Shown here: one piece after another, positions 7,591-14,073 of the stretch
Numbering within the stretch: position 1 is the first letter of the stretch
Layout of the letters: every line of letters starts with the position of its first letter
Assembly: GCA_050944915.1 (NCBI GenBank)
Contig: JBMNRY010000032.1
Span: 1-19,685 of the forward strand
Reading direction: 5' to 3'
DNA from: JBMNRY01 sp050944915
GTDB taxonomy: Bacteria; Bacillota; Limnochordia; JAAZLZ01
Length of the DNA: 19,685 bases
Translations under genes and position numbers: made by a program
Notes under the pieces: model-generated
Told to the model about the DNA's origin: nothing
The model's database searches: none
The model's input: the letters and a program-made list of their open reading frames with translations, nothing else

Positions 7591-8805
7591 TTGGAATTAC
7601 AGATGGTTTATGCCGATGAAGCAGGTCATATCTACGGGGACTCCTCTTTGAGGGCCTTAGGGCGGCGGGGTGGAACGGTGAAGCCCTTCCGGGGTATCCC
7701 TTTGCCACCGGGCTCCGATTTGGTCCTCTTACCGGGTCGGCCGGCCATCGGTTTAGGTCCCGACGGGCCCAGGGAATACGGGGGCTGGGCCGTAGGTGCT
7801 ATCCTCCCGGCCGGTTATACCAGGACTCTCCTGCCCGTTTACAGCCCGGGAGGAGCTCCTTTGCCCCTCTTTGGTTATACCGCCGTCGGCCTGCGGGGGG
7901 ATCGGTTCTATGTGGCAGCCCGTCCTACCGATGGACAAAGGTTTAAGTGGGATCCCCGGTTTTATAATGGGTCGAGCTTGCCCCGGCGAATCGGGCGTCT
8001 AAGGAAAAAATGGCCCCACAATCGGCTAGTCGAACATTTGGCCCATTGTGCCCTAGACTATCACTGTCTGACGGCTCAAAACATATTCTACAACCGCTGG
8101 GAGGCTGGTATTCCCGTATCTCCCGCCTGTAATGCCCGTTGCCAGGGCTGTATTTCCCTCCAGGAGAGCGATTGCTGTCCATCTCCCCAAGGCCGCATTT
8201 CCTTCGTCCCCAGGGTGGAGGAAATCTGCCAGCTGGCCCTTAATCATTTAACCCGGGCTCGGGAGGCCATCATCAGTTTTGGTCAAGGATGTGAAGGGGA
8301 ACCGACCCTGCAGGCTCCCCTTATCGCGAAGGCCATCAAAGGGATCAGAGGGAAGACCCAGCGGGGGACGATTAATATCAATACCAACGGCGGTTATTAC
8401 CGAGGTTTGCGGGAAATCATCGATAGCGGCTTAGACAGCATGCGGGTCAGCCTGTTTAGCGCCCGGACGGAGAACTATGATGCCTATCACCGGCCCTGTG
8501 GGTACTCCTTAGCCGATGTGGCCCAGTCCATTAGTTATGCAAGGGAGCGGGGGGTATTCGTCTCTTTGAATTTATTGGTCTATCCCGGCTTCAGCGATCA
8601 AGGGGAGGAAATTAGGGCCTTAGTCGATTTTCTCCGGGCGACGGGGGTGAACATGGTCCAGCTGCGCAATCTAAACATCGATCCCGACTATCTAGAAAGC
8701 TTGTTTCCCTGTCTGGATTCCAGTTTAGGAATTGGTCGATTGATTAAAGCCATCGAAGGGGCAGGGGTGCAGGTGGGCAATTACAGCCGCCCGGTAAAAA
8801 ATTAA
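7591..8805 (+). CDS. Radical SAM protein of unknown substrate
   Basis: A 404-residue enzyme with the canonical iron-sulfur motif CNARCQGC (Cys180, Cys184, Cys187), which binds a [4Fe-4S] cluster and S-adenosylmethionine. GEGEPT-like residues (CEGEPTL, 234-240) match the SAM-binding GGE motif, and NINTNGG and SLFSARTENYDAYHRP fit the barrel of PFL-activase-like members. The first ~140 residues form a separate Gly/Pro-rich region with no motif I know. Extra cysteines (153, 159, 195, 196, 234) might hold a second cluster or act in catalysis. No substrate can be named. The TTG start has GGAGGG six bases upstream. I recall related radical SAM genes near rho/rpmE in other clostridia, but cannot verify it here. 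The gene sits behind a terminator and has no obvious promoter. Confidence 0.85.
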   Translation: MELQMVYADEAGHIYGDSSLRALGRRGGTVKPFRGIPLPPGSDLVLLPGRPAIGLGPDGPREYGGWAVGAILPAGYTRTLLPVYSPGGAPLPLFGYTAVGLRGDRFYVAARPTDGQRFKWDPRFYNGSSLPRRIGRLRKKWPHNRLVEHLAHCALDYHCLTAQNIFYNRWEAGIPVSPACNARCQGCISLQESDCCPSPQGRISFVPRVEEICQLALNHLTRAREAIISFGQGCEGEPTLQAPLIAKAIKGIRGKTQRGTININTNGGYYRGLREIIDSGLDSMRVSLFSARTENYDAYHRPCGYSLADVAQSISYARERGVFVSLNLLVYPGFSDQGEEIRALVDFLRATGVNMVQLRNLNIDPDYLESLFPCLDSSLGIGRLIKAIEGAGVQVGNYSRPVKN

Positions 8806-8827
8806 GGCGAAGGTTTAACCTTCGCCT
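8805..8827 (-). terminator. Convergent hairpin; terminator for the minus-strand M23 gene
   Basis: A perfect 11-bp inverted repeat (AGGCGAAGGTT, 8805-8815, and AACCTTCGCCT, 8817-8827) lies between two convergent genes. Read on the minus strand it is followed by TAATTTTTTACC, a proper T-run (bases 8802 down to 8795 on the plus strand are A-rich). Read on the plus strand no T-run follows. The last base of the radical SAM stop (8805) and two bases of the M23 stop (8826-8828) are part of the stem. Confidence 0.85.
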
Positions 8828-9833
8828 AGGGTAGCCAAGTTAAAGGATCGGTGGTCCGATCATTGATTTTGATCCGAAAGTCTAAATGGGGTCCGGTGAC
8901 GACACCGGTGCTGCCCGAGAGGGCGATGACCTCTCCTTGACGGACCTGCTGACCTTTGCGGACATTGATGCGGGAGTTATGGAGGTACCAACTGGTGACT
9001 CCACCGCCGTGGTCGATGACGACTACTAAACCGGCGGCTCCCATGCGGCCCGTTTGGGCAACGGTACCGCCGGCGGCGGCCCTGATGGGTGTGCCTTGGG
9101 GTACCGCGATATCGATGCCACCGTGGAAATGCTGATGTCCATACACCGGGTGGATCCGGGGACCGTACCGGGACGTAATTCGACCCCGGACGGGCCAGAT
9201 CATAGACAACCCTTGGGATTTGGTTTGGGGACGGATCCGCAGTTGCTGTCCCACCTGCAAAAGATGGGGATTCTCCAACCCATTGACCCGTCTAATTTCC
9301 GCCACGGTAGTATTAAACCGCTTGGCGATCACCGATAGGTTGTCGCCGGGAGCTACAGTATAGGCGATTTCCCCCGCGGGACCGGCGCCGGCGGCCTGGG
9401 GTATTTCCAATTTTTGGCCGATAACAATGGTTGTCGAAGCTAAATTATTGGCCCTTTGGATTTCCTCAACGGTTGTGTTATACCGTCGGGCCAAGACATA
9501 AAGGGAATCACCGGCTTGGACCCGATGGATGATCCTGGGAGGATTGATTACGGCCTCTAAGGCCTGGAAAGTGGCCGGGCCAGCGATACCATCGGCCGTT
9601 AGACCTTGCTGTTGCTGGAACTGGCGCAGGACGGCGCTGGTTTCCGAGCCGAAGATCCCATCGATGGTCACTTCGAAACCAGCCCTGACCAGGGCCTGTT
9701 GCAGCTCTTTTACCCTTTGGCCCCGATCCCCCTCCCGTAACAGGTTGGTAGAAGCGGACGCCAAGGCGACGACGAAAGTTAGGAAAATTATGGCCGTGAT
9801 GAATGTAGCTAACCGGCGTTTCCAACGGTGCAT
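8826..9833 (-). CDS. Secreted PG-binding/LysM/M23 family protein with altered zinc motif
   Basis: A 335-residue exported protein. Order: signal peptide (1-27, cut likely after ASA), a peptidoglycan-binding type 1 domain (about 32-92, with DGIFGSET and DGIAGPAT), two LysM repeats (about 102-145 and 156-201), and an M23 domain (about 213-335). His237 and Asp241 (HGGID) and His285 (YLHNS) are present, but the usual HLHFE reads HLDFR: His316 is kept while the second His, a zinc ligand, is Asp318. Asp can bind zinc, so activity is uncertain rather than excluded. The ATG has AAAGGAGG eight bases upstream. It is convergent with the radical SAM gene and divergent from rpmE. Probable role: cell-wall remodelling or, if inactive, a wall-binding regulator. 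Confidence 0.9.
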   Translation of the reverse strand: MHRWKRRLATFITAIIFLTFVVALASASTNLLREGDRGQRVKELQQALVRAGFEVTIDGIFGSETSAVLRQFQQQQGLTADGIAGPATFQALEAVINPPRIIHRVQAGDSLYVLARRYNTTVEEIQRANNLASTTIVIGQKLEIPQAAGAGPAGEIAYTVAPGDNLSVIAKRFNTTVAEIRRVNGLENPHLLQVGQQLRIRPQTKSQGLSMIWPVRGRITSRYGPRIHPVYGHQHFHGGIDIAVPQGTPIRAAAGGTVAQTGRMGAAGLVVVIDHGGGVTSWYLHNSRINVRKGQQVRQGEVIALSGSTGVVTGPHLDFRIKINDRTTDPLTWLP

Positions 9834-10006
9834 CTGGTAAGCCTCCTTTACACTCCCCTTCTATTCGGTGCCATCGATGCAAATCCCTCCCTTGTTAAGG
9901 TATGCTCCCTTCGCCTAGGGAGGGACAGGGTTCGCTTCCTATTTTGTGATTTTGGGGAGAATAATATTCAAAGGTGGCAGGCGTTGCCCTAAATCAGCAC
10001 CTCATG
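9834..10006 (-). promoter_or_regulatory. Long structured leader of the minus-strand M23 gene
   Basis: Between the divergent M23 and rpmE genes. Minus-strand reading shows AGGGAGGGA (plus strand 9918-9926) opposite TCCCTCCCT (9884-9892), a 9-bp stem closing a 25-base loop with an inner AAGG/CCTT pair. CTCCCT within the same segment can instead pair with AGGGAG a few bases later (around 9906-9923), so two folds compete. A possible -10 is TATTAT (9966-9961) with no good -35. I compared it mentally with the c-di-AMP (ydaO) class often found before wall hydrolases and saw no convincing match. Confidence 0.3.
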
Positions 10007-10012
10007 TATAAT
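9984..10012 (+). promoter_or_regulatory. Promoter of rpmE
   Basis: TTGCCC (9984-9989), a 17-base spacer, then a perfect TATAAT (10007-10012). Transcription would start near 10019, giving a short leader of about 34 bases before the rpmE ATG. Confidence 0.8.
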
Positions 10013-10052
10013 AGAGGGGTCAGCTAGATTGGTTCGGAAAGAGGTGACCTGC

Positions 10053-10262
10053 ATGAAGAAGGATATACATCCCCAGGTTTTCAAAACCACGATTTCTTGC
10101 GTCTGTGGGGAGAGTTTTGAAACCTTATCGACCAAGGAAGACATCCGGGTAGAAATTTGCTCTAAGTGCCATCCCTTCTATACGGGACAGCGCCAGAAAC
10201 TAGTTGACTCCGGTGGACGGGTAGAGCGCTTTCGCAGAAAGTATGGTTTACAAGAAGGTTAA
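10053..10262 (+). CDS. rpmE: 50S ribosomal protein L31, zinc-binding type
   Basis: A 69-residue large-subunit ribosomal protein. The start MKKDIHPQVFKTT is typical, and the four zinc ligands Cys16, Cys18 (CVC), Cys37 and Cys40 (CSKC, followed by HPFYTG) mark the zinc form of L31 rather than the zinc-free paralogue. The ATG at 10053 is preceded by AGAGGTGA; the frame is open to an upstream TTG (10029), which would add eight non-family residues and was rejected. It has its own promoter and a hairpin behind it. Being zinc-dependent, it can serve as a zinc reserve in related bacteria; no zinc-free paralogue is in the window. Confidence 0.97.
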   Translation: MKKDIHPQVFKTTISCVCGESFETLSTKEDIRVEICSKCHPFYTGQRQKLVDSGGRVERFRRKYGLQEG

Positions 10263-10265
10263 GGG

Positions 10266-10293
10266 ATTAAAGCAGGCACAGGCCTGCTTTAAT
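10266..10293 (+). terminator. Probable hairpin terminator after rpmE
   Basis: ATTAAAGCAGG (10266-10276) and CCTGCTTTAAT (10283-10293) form a perfect 11-bp stem with loop CACAGG, three bases after the rpmE stop. The arms supply an A-tract on one side and CTTTAATTCATT on the other, but the T-run is short, so termination may be partial and dusB may receive read-through. Confidence 0.6.
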
Positions 10294-10312
10294 TCATTAA
10301 AGGGGGAAGGGC

Positions 10313-11257
10313 ATGCTCATTATCGGCGGAAAAACCATACCGAAGGATTTCATCTTAGCTCCCATGGCGGGGATAACCGATTCTACCTTCCGCCGTTTGG
10401 CAAAGGAATGTGGTTGTGGTCTCGTCTATTCGGAGATGGTCAGTGCCAAAGGTTTAACCTACGACAATGAACGGAGCCGGGAACTGCTTTCTTTCACCCC
10501 CGAGGAACGGCCCATTGCCCTACAAATATTTGGTTCGGAACCCGAGGTGATGGTTCAGGCGGCCCGCATCGTCGCTTCTTACGAGCCGGATTTCATCGAT
10601 ATTAATATGGGGTGTCCCACCCCTAAGATCGTCAAGAACGGCGATGGGGCCGCGCTATTGCGCCAACCTCAATTGGCCTACCGGATCATGAGCGAAGTGG
10701 CCGCCGGGGTGGACATCCCCGTTTTAGTCAAGATCCGGAAAGGCTGGGATGAAGATAGTGTGAACGCCTTAGAGATCGCCCGTCTTGCCCAACGGGCGGG
10801 TATTGCCGCGGTAGCCATCCACGGCCGGACCCGGGAACAATTCTACGGCGGCCGGGCCGACTGGCAGATCATCCGGGAGGTCAAAGAAGCCTTGACCATT
10901 CCCGTCATTGGCAATGGCGATGTGGGCAGTTGGGAAGAAGGGTTGGCCATGCAAGAAGCCACTGGATGTGATGGGGTGATGATCGGTCGGGGAGCCTTAG
11001 GCAACCCGTGGATCTTCCAGGGGAAAACCCCATCGGCCGAGGAACGCCTGGCTATGCTGCGGCGGCACCTTAAAATGCTGGTGGCCGCGAAAGGGGAGGA
11101 GCGGGGGGTCAAAGAGGCCCGCAAACATGTGGGCTGGTATGTTAAAGGTCTGACCAGGGGCACTATCCTGCGCCAACGGGTCAACCAGATCGGAACCTTC
11201 GCGGAGCTCGATGGGGCCATTAGGGAATATATGGTGGAAATAGGGATTTCCTTTTAA
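10313..11257 (+). CDS. dusB: tRNA-dihydrouridine synthase
   Basis: FMN- and NADPH-dependent enzyme that reduces specific uridines in tRNA to dihydrouridine. The 314-residue TIM-barrel shows LAPMAGITDSTFRRL near residue 15, ALQIFGSEPE, the catalytic cysteine Cys101 in INMGCPTPKI, KIRKGWD near 141, HGRTREQFY near 166, and the FMN-phosphate-binding IGNGDV and GVMIGRGALGNPW. The pattern fits the DusB subgroup of Bacillota. The ATG has GGGGGAAGGG upstream. It follows rpmE by 50 bases and is closed by a good terminator at 11287. The family is firm; the DusB label rather than another Dus is by similarity. Confidence 0.94.
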   Translation: MLIIGGKTIPKDFILAPMAGITDSTFRRLAKECGCGLVYSEMVSAKGLTYDNERSRELLSFTPEERPIALQIFGSEPEVMVQAARIVASYEPDFIDINMGCPTPKIVKNGDGAALLRQPQLAYRIMSEVAAGVDIPVLVKIRKGWDEDSVNALEIARLAQRAGIAAVAIHGRTREQFYGGRADWQIIREVKEALTIPVIGNGDVGSWEEGLAMQEATGCDGVMIGRGALGNPWIFQGKTPSAEERLAMLRRHLKMLVAAKGEERGVKEARKHVGWYVKGLTRGTILRQRVNQIGTFAELDGAIREYMVEIGISF

Positions 11258-11286
11258 CAACGTTGTTGCATAGGAATGAATTAGGC

Positions 11287-11316
11287 ACCCCGTGTACGAC
11301 GGGGTTATTTTATTTT
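11287..11316 (+). terminator. Intrinsic terminator after dusB
   Basis: ACCCCGT (11287-11293) and ACGGGGT (11299-11305) form a 7-bp stem with loop GTACG, followed by TATTTTATTTT. It lies 30 bases after the dusB stop and separates dusB from the two unknown genes. Confidence 0.88.
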
Positions 11317-11385
11317 AAAAGAGCAAACAAAATCATCCCCTCAGGCATACGATGGAGAGAGACAGACCGATTAAGGAGGGGCAAT

Positions 11386-11580
11386 ATGGGCAATTTGGAG
11401 GACTTGATGGCGCTGTTTGAACGGCATAGTTCCCAATTGGAGGGAAAGGGGCTTTCGACCCAGGATCTGCACATATTACAACAAATGGGGCAGATGTTGA
11501 ACGACAGTCTCACGACCCAACAAAAGGAAGTCATCGATGAGTTGATCAAAACCTTGATGGGCTCCCTTGAAAAGGAATAA
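11386..11580 (+). CDS. Small helical protein, 64 residues, unknown
   Basis: I do not recognise this gene. The product is 64 residues, free of cysteine, with no signal peptide or membrane segment, and looks wholly alpha-helical. The C-terminal half (QMLNDSLTTQQKEVIDEL) resembles, by eye, the last ~35 residues of the protein encoded next door (LLNQPFDDEKKELVFNFL), with matching LN, KE and spaced Leu positions. The ATG is chosen for its strong TAAGGAGGGG six bases upstream; the longer frame from 11263 covers the dusB terminator and is not coding. The next gene starts 19 bases after the stop, so the two are surely one unit. No clear promoter was found in the 70 bases between the dusB terminator and the start. 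Confidence 0.75.
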   Translation: MGNLEDLMALFERHSSQLEGKGLSTQDLHILQQMGQMLNDSLTTQQKEVIDELIKTLMGSLEKE

Positions 11581-11599
11581 TCAATAGGAGGTGAGGAGT

Positions 11600-12577
11600 A
11601 TGCTCCGGAAGAAAGCAAAGCCGATTCGCCCCGCTCCCCCCGTCGGCCAATCTACTCCGCCTCCAGTGGAGGAAAGGCCGGTATCAGGGGACACGGGTCA
11701 TCAGGAACCCTGGGAAGAGGAAGTAATCATAGAGACTGCCCCCGTAGAGGAAGAGCAGTCCCCTAGCCCTGTGGAGGAGCCAGTTGTGGAACCTGTTTTG
11801 GCCCCGGAGGAGATTGGGGAAGTTGTCCTCGAAAGAACTCCTGAGCCTCCGCCGGTAGAGGTTCCCCAACCAAGGACGGAAGTCTCGTTGGATGACGAAC
11901 CTTTGGAAACTATGGACGGCTGGCCCCAGGCAACGTCCCCCGATCCAGAGGAACTGGAGGTTCGTTGGCCGCCGGTTACAGACATGGATCCCGGGTCCAT
12001 CGATGATGATCCCCTCGAAGGGGAAGAAGATTGGGACCGGGAGGAAGAATGGGAGGAACCCCTGGAGGAGGATGAAAACCTTGCCCCACCCTTTTGGGAG
12101 TCGGGCTGGGTAGAGGCCGAGGAAGAAGGAGGATCCCTTTGGCCGGGGGAGCCCAATCCCGGGCTTGGGGCCCGGGGAGATGAATTCATCGAGGATGGTG
12201 ATGGGGAATTGACAGCCATGGAAGCCAATATCCCCCCAATGGATTGGGCGGGGATCAAAGAGGGGATTAATTTGCAACGGGTAGATCAAATTATTACTTC
12301 CGCGGAACTAACCTTAAACCAAATCAACAGGGAATGGGACCGGGTTGAACGCTTACTCTTTAGTACCGCCGCGCTCATCGCCAAGATCTATTTTGTCAAG
12401 ACTCGCCTAAAGCTTACGGTACAGCAGTTGGCATCGATGAATGCAGAAAACGCCGAAACTTTACTCAACCAACCTTTCGATGACGAGAAAAAGGAGTTGG
12501 TTTTTAACTTTTTAAACGGCTTGATCGATACTTTAGGCAAGCAACGAGCCCAAGAAGGATCGGATACTGCCTCCTAA
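11600..12577 (+). CDS. Acidic, largely disordered protein with helical C-terminus, unknown
   Basis: I recognise no family. The 325-residue product has a short basic start (MLRKKAKPIRPAPP), then about 190 residues very rich in Glu, Asp, Pro and Trp that are almost certainly unfolded, then from residue ~215 an ordered, predicted all-helical region (KEGINLQRVDQIITSAELTL and following) to the end. There is no signal peptide, membrane segment or cysteine cluster. The plan (charged spacer plus a helical module) suits a scaffold or a protein that tethers something, but that is inference. The ATG at 11600 has AGGAGG seven bases upstream; GTG 11591 is an alternative. Cotranscribed with the 64-residue gene before it, with which the C-terminus shares a short similar pattern. 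The next gene is convergent. Confidence 0.75.
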   Translation: MLRKKAKPIRPAPPVGQSTPPPVEERPVSGDTGHQEPWEEEVIIETAPVEEEQSPSPVEEPVVEPVLAPEEIGEVVLERTPEPPPVEVPQPRTEVSLDDEPLETMDGWPQATSPDPEELEVRWPPVTDMDPGSIDDDPLEGEEDWDREEEWEEPLEEDENLAPPFWESGWVEAEEEGGSLWPGEPNPGLGARGDEFIEDGDGELTAMEANIPPMDWAGIKEGINLQRVDQIITSAELTLNQINREWDRVERLLFSTAALIAKIYFVKTRLKLTVQQLASMNAENAETLLNQPFDDEKKELVFNFLNGLIDTLGKQRAQEGSDTAS

Positions 12578-12590
12578 GGGAGGCCGACTG

Positions 12591-13400
12591 TCACAGGGGT
12601 AGCATATGTCGTTGGCGACCTCGAAAGAGGGCCACCTGTTGGTACCCCACCCTTTGGAGAAGTTTTCTCACCTGGGGGAAATCCCTTCCCACCTCTTGGG
12701 GCCTGTGGGCATCGGAACCGATGGTGACGGGAATTCCGGCTTCATAACACAGGGTCAGGAACTCTTCGCTGGGATAGATTTCCCCCACCGGTTTGTGTAA
12801 ACCAGAGGAATTGATTTCGATACAGATATTCGCCTTGGCCAAGGCCTCCACCGCCCGACGATACAAGGGTTGGATCGGCTTTGCGGGATAAAAGGCGAAT
12901 TTTTTTATTAGATCGGGGTGGGCCATGCTATCGAAGAGCTTGCTGTTCACGGCTTGGATAAAGCTGTCGAAATAGCGCTCCCATAAATGGTCAACATCGA
13001 TATCTTGGTACTTGTCTATTTCCCCGGGGTCATCAAAGGGCCAGTTGTCGACCAAATGGATGGATCCTAAGACAAAATCAAAGGGATATTCTTCTAAGAC
13101 TACCCGGATCTCCTCTTCTAGACCGGGGATGTAATCGACTTCGATCCCCAGTTTGATCTCGATTTGGGGGTATTTCCTTTGCAGATCGGCCACCCGCTGG
13201 CAGTAACCGGGTAGCTGATGGGGATGCATAGAGTAACGGCCGTGCCAAGGATGATCCGCCGGCAAATGAAGGAAGGGTAAATGATCGCTAAAGGCCATGA
13301 CCTTGATCCCTAGTTCGATGGCCTGTTCCACATAGGCTTCCATTTCTCCCTGGGCATGGCCGCATAATGCGGTATGGATATGATAATCGATGGGTAACAT
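12591..13400 (-). CDS. PHP-family histidinol-phosphatase
   Basis: A 269-residue metal-dependent phosphoesterase of the PHP superfamily, closest in layout to HisJ/HisK-type histidinol-phosphatase, which removes phosphate from L-histidinol phosphate in histidine synthesis. Metal ligands visible: HIHT (His7, His9) with GHA at 14-16, SDHLPF near 37, GIEVDY, GSIHLVD, MAHPDL and GSDAH near the C-terminus, covering all the usual PHP motifs. No other his genes are nearby, so another phosphoester substrate is possible. The frame is open far upstream, but ATG 13400 gives the family N-terminus (MLPIDYHIHT) and has AAAGGAGG seven bases before it. It is divergent from the regulator gene and ends 13 bases from the convergent gene on the other strand. 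Confidence 0.87.
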   Translation of the reverse strand: MLPIDYHIHTALCGHAQGEMEAYVEQAIELGIKVMAFSDHLPFLHLPADHPWHGRYSMHPHQLPGYCQRVADLQRKYPQIEIKLGIEVDYIPGLEEEIRVVLEEYPFDFVLGSIHLVDNWPFDDPGEIDKYQDIDVDHLWERYFDSFIQAVNSKLFDSMAHPDLIKKFAFYPAKPIQPLYRRAVEALAKANICIEINSSGLHKPVGEIYPSEEFLTLCYEAGIPVTIGSDAHRPQEVGRDFPQVRKLLQRVGYQQVALFRGRQRHMLPL

Positions 13401-13440
13401 CGTTGGGCCTCCTTTCCCCACCTTAGATTCCCCTTCCCCC

Positions 13441-13520
13441 TGGGAAAACCTTTTTTCCCAAAATAGGGCTTCCCCTAGGGATAATTTTCTGCTAAAATTG
13501 GTGTGTACATTTTTGTGCAC
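13441..13520 (+). promoter_or_regulatory. Divergent control region with promoter and three inverted repeats
   Basis: An extended -10 TGCTAAAAT (13490-13498) with a weak -35 TTCCCC (13470-13475, spacer 17) points to a start near 13505 for the regulator operon. Around it lie TGGGAAAA-CCTT-TTTTCCCA (13441-13460, perfect 8-bp arms), AATTTT-CTGCT-AAAATT (13483-13499, overlapping the -10), and GTGTAC-N6-GTGCAC (13503-13520, one wobble, at the start site). None has a T-run that would make it a terminator. Placement suggests operator sites, perhaps for the XRE-type protein encoded downstream. Confidence 0.5.
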
Positions 13521-13533
13521 GGGAGGTAGGGCC

Positions 13534-14064
13534 TTGGAACTGGATCTGATTCGCATTGGGGAAAAACTGATCAGTCGGGAAAAGATCATCCGGGGGATCG
13601 ATCGCATCCTGCAACTGCGGGCCCAGGGTCTTTCCCAACAAGAGGCAGCCAACCGACTGCAATTAGATCGGACCTTTATCTCCCGGTTGGAAGGTTTAGG
13701 GGAAGTCCGTAAGGGCAGCCGCTTGGCCCTCATCGGTTTTCCCATCGCCAATGCCGAGGAACTTCGGACGGTGGCCGAAGAAGCGGGGGTAGAATTTATT
13801 TTCGTCTTAGATGATCGACAACGTTGGGACTTTGTCACCACCCGGAGCGGGGCCAGCCTTTTTAACGATGTGCTAGATTTAGTGGCTCGACTCAACAATT
13901 TCGATACCATTATTTTCCTCGGCTCCGATCGCCGGTTACAATGGGCGGAAGCCCTCTGGGATAATGTCGTAGGTATCGTCATCGGCCCTTCGCCGATCAA
14001 GGAAGATAAGTATGTAGATCCAAGGATGATCGCCGATTTAATCGAGTCTATTCGCAATAGGTAG
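13534..14064 (+). CDS. XRE-type helix-turn-helix regulator with unusual C-terminal domain
   Basis: A 176-residue predicted DNA-binding protein. The helix-turn-helix lies at about residues 32-53 (GLSQQEAANRLQLDRTFISR), of the XRE/Cro type. The remaining ~115 residues (from KGSRLALIGFP) alternate beta and helix in a Rossmann-like way and end in a GIVIGPSP turn; I know no ligand for it. The TTG start follows GGGAGG seven bases upstream; the open frame reaches back to 13390 but the added part has no family look. The next gene begins at most nine bases after the stop and the third gene overlaps the second, so it heads a three-gene operon and probably controls it through the inverted repeats at 13441-13520. 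Confidence 0.8.
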   Translation: MELDLIRIGEKLISREKIIRGIDRILQLRAQGLSQQEAANRLQLDRTFISRLEGLGEVRKGSRLALIGFPIANAEELRTVAEEAGVEFIFVLDDRQRWDFVTTRSGASLFNDVLDLVARLNNFDTIIFLGSDRRLQWAEALWDNVVGIVIGPSPIKEDKYVDPRMIADLIESIRNR

Positions 14065-14073
14065 GTGGATACC

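Noticed and set aside
9834..10020. A c-di-AMP (ydaO) or c-di-GMP riboswitch before the minus-strand M23 gene.
   Set aside because: Gene context would fit, but I could not match the conserved core sequences of either class.
11701..12258. A 185-codon Ser/Gly-rich minus-strand frame.
   Set aside because: It is the complement of the Glu/Pro-rich coding region; such GAG/GAA-rich genes leave long open antisense frames, and no ribosome binding site supports it.
12569..12584. GCCTCC/GGAGGC hairpin between the acidic-protein gene and the PHP gene.
   Set aside because: A 6-bp stem at the convergent stop codons but with no T-run on either strand, so not supported as an intrinsic terminator.
12591..14057. 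A 488-codon minus-strand frame that would extend the PHP protein by about 220 residues.
   Set aside because: The extra part is the mirror of the regulator gene and of the intergenic region, is full of Ser/Arg shadow composition, and the ATG at 13400 has its own ideal ribosome binding site and the family N-terminus.
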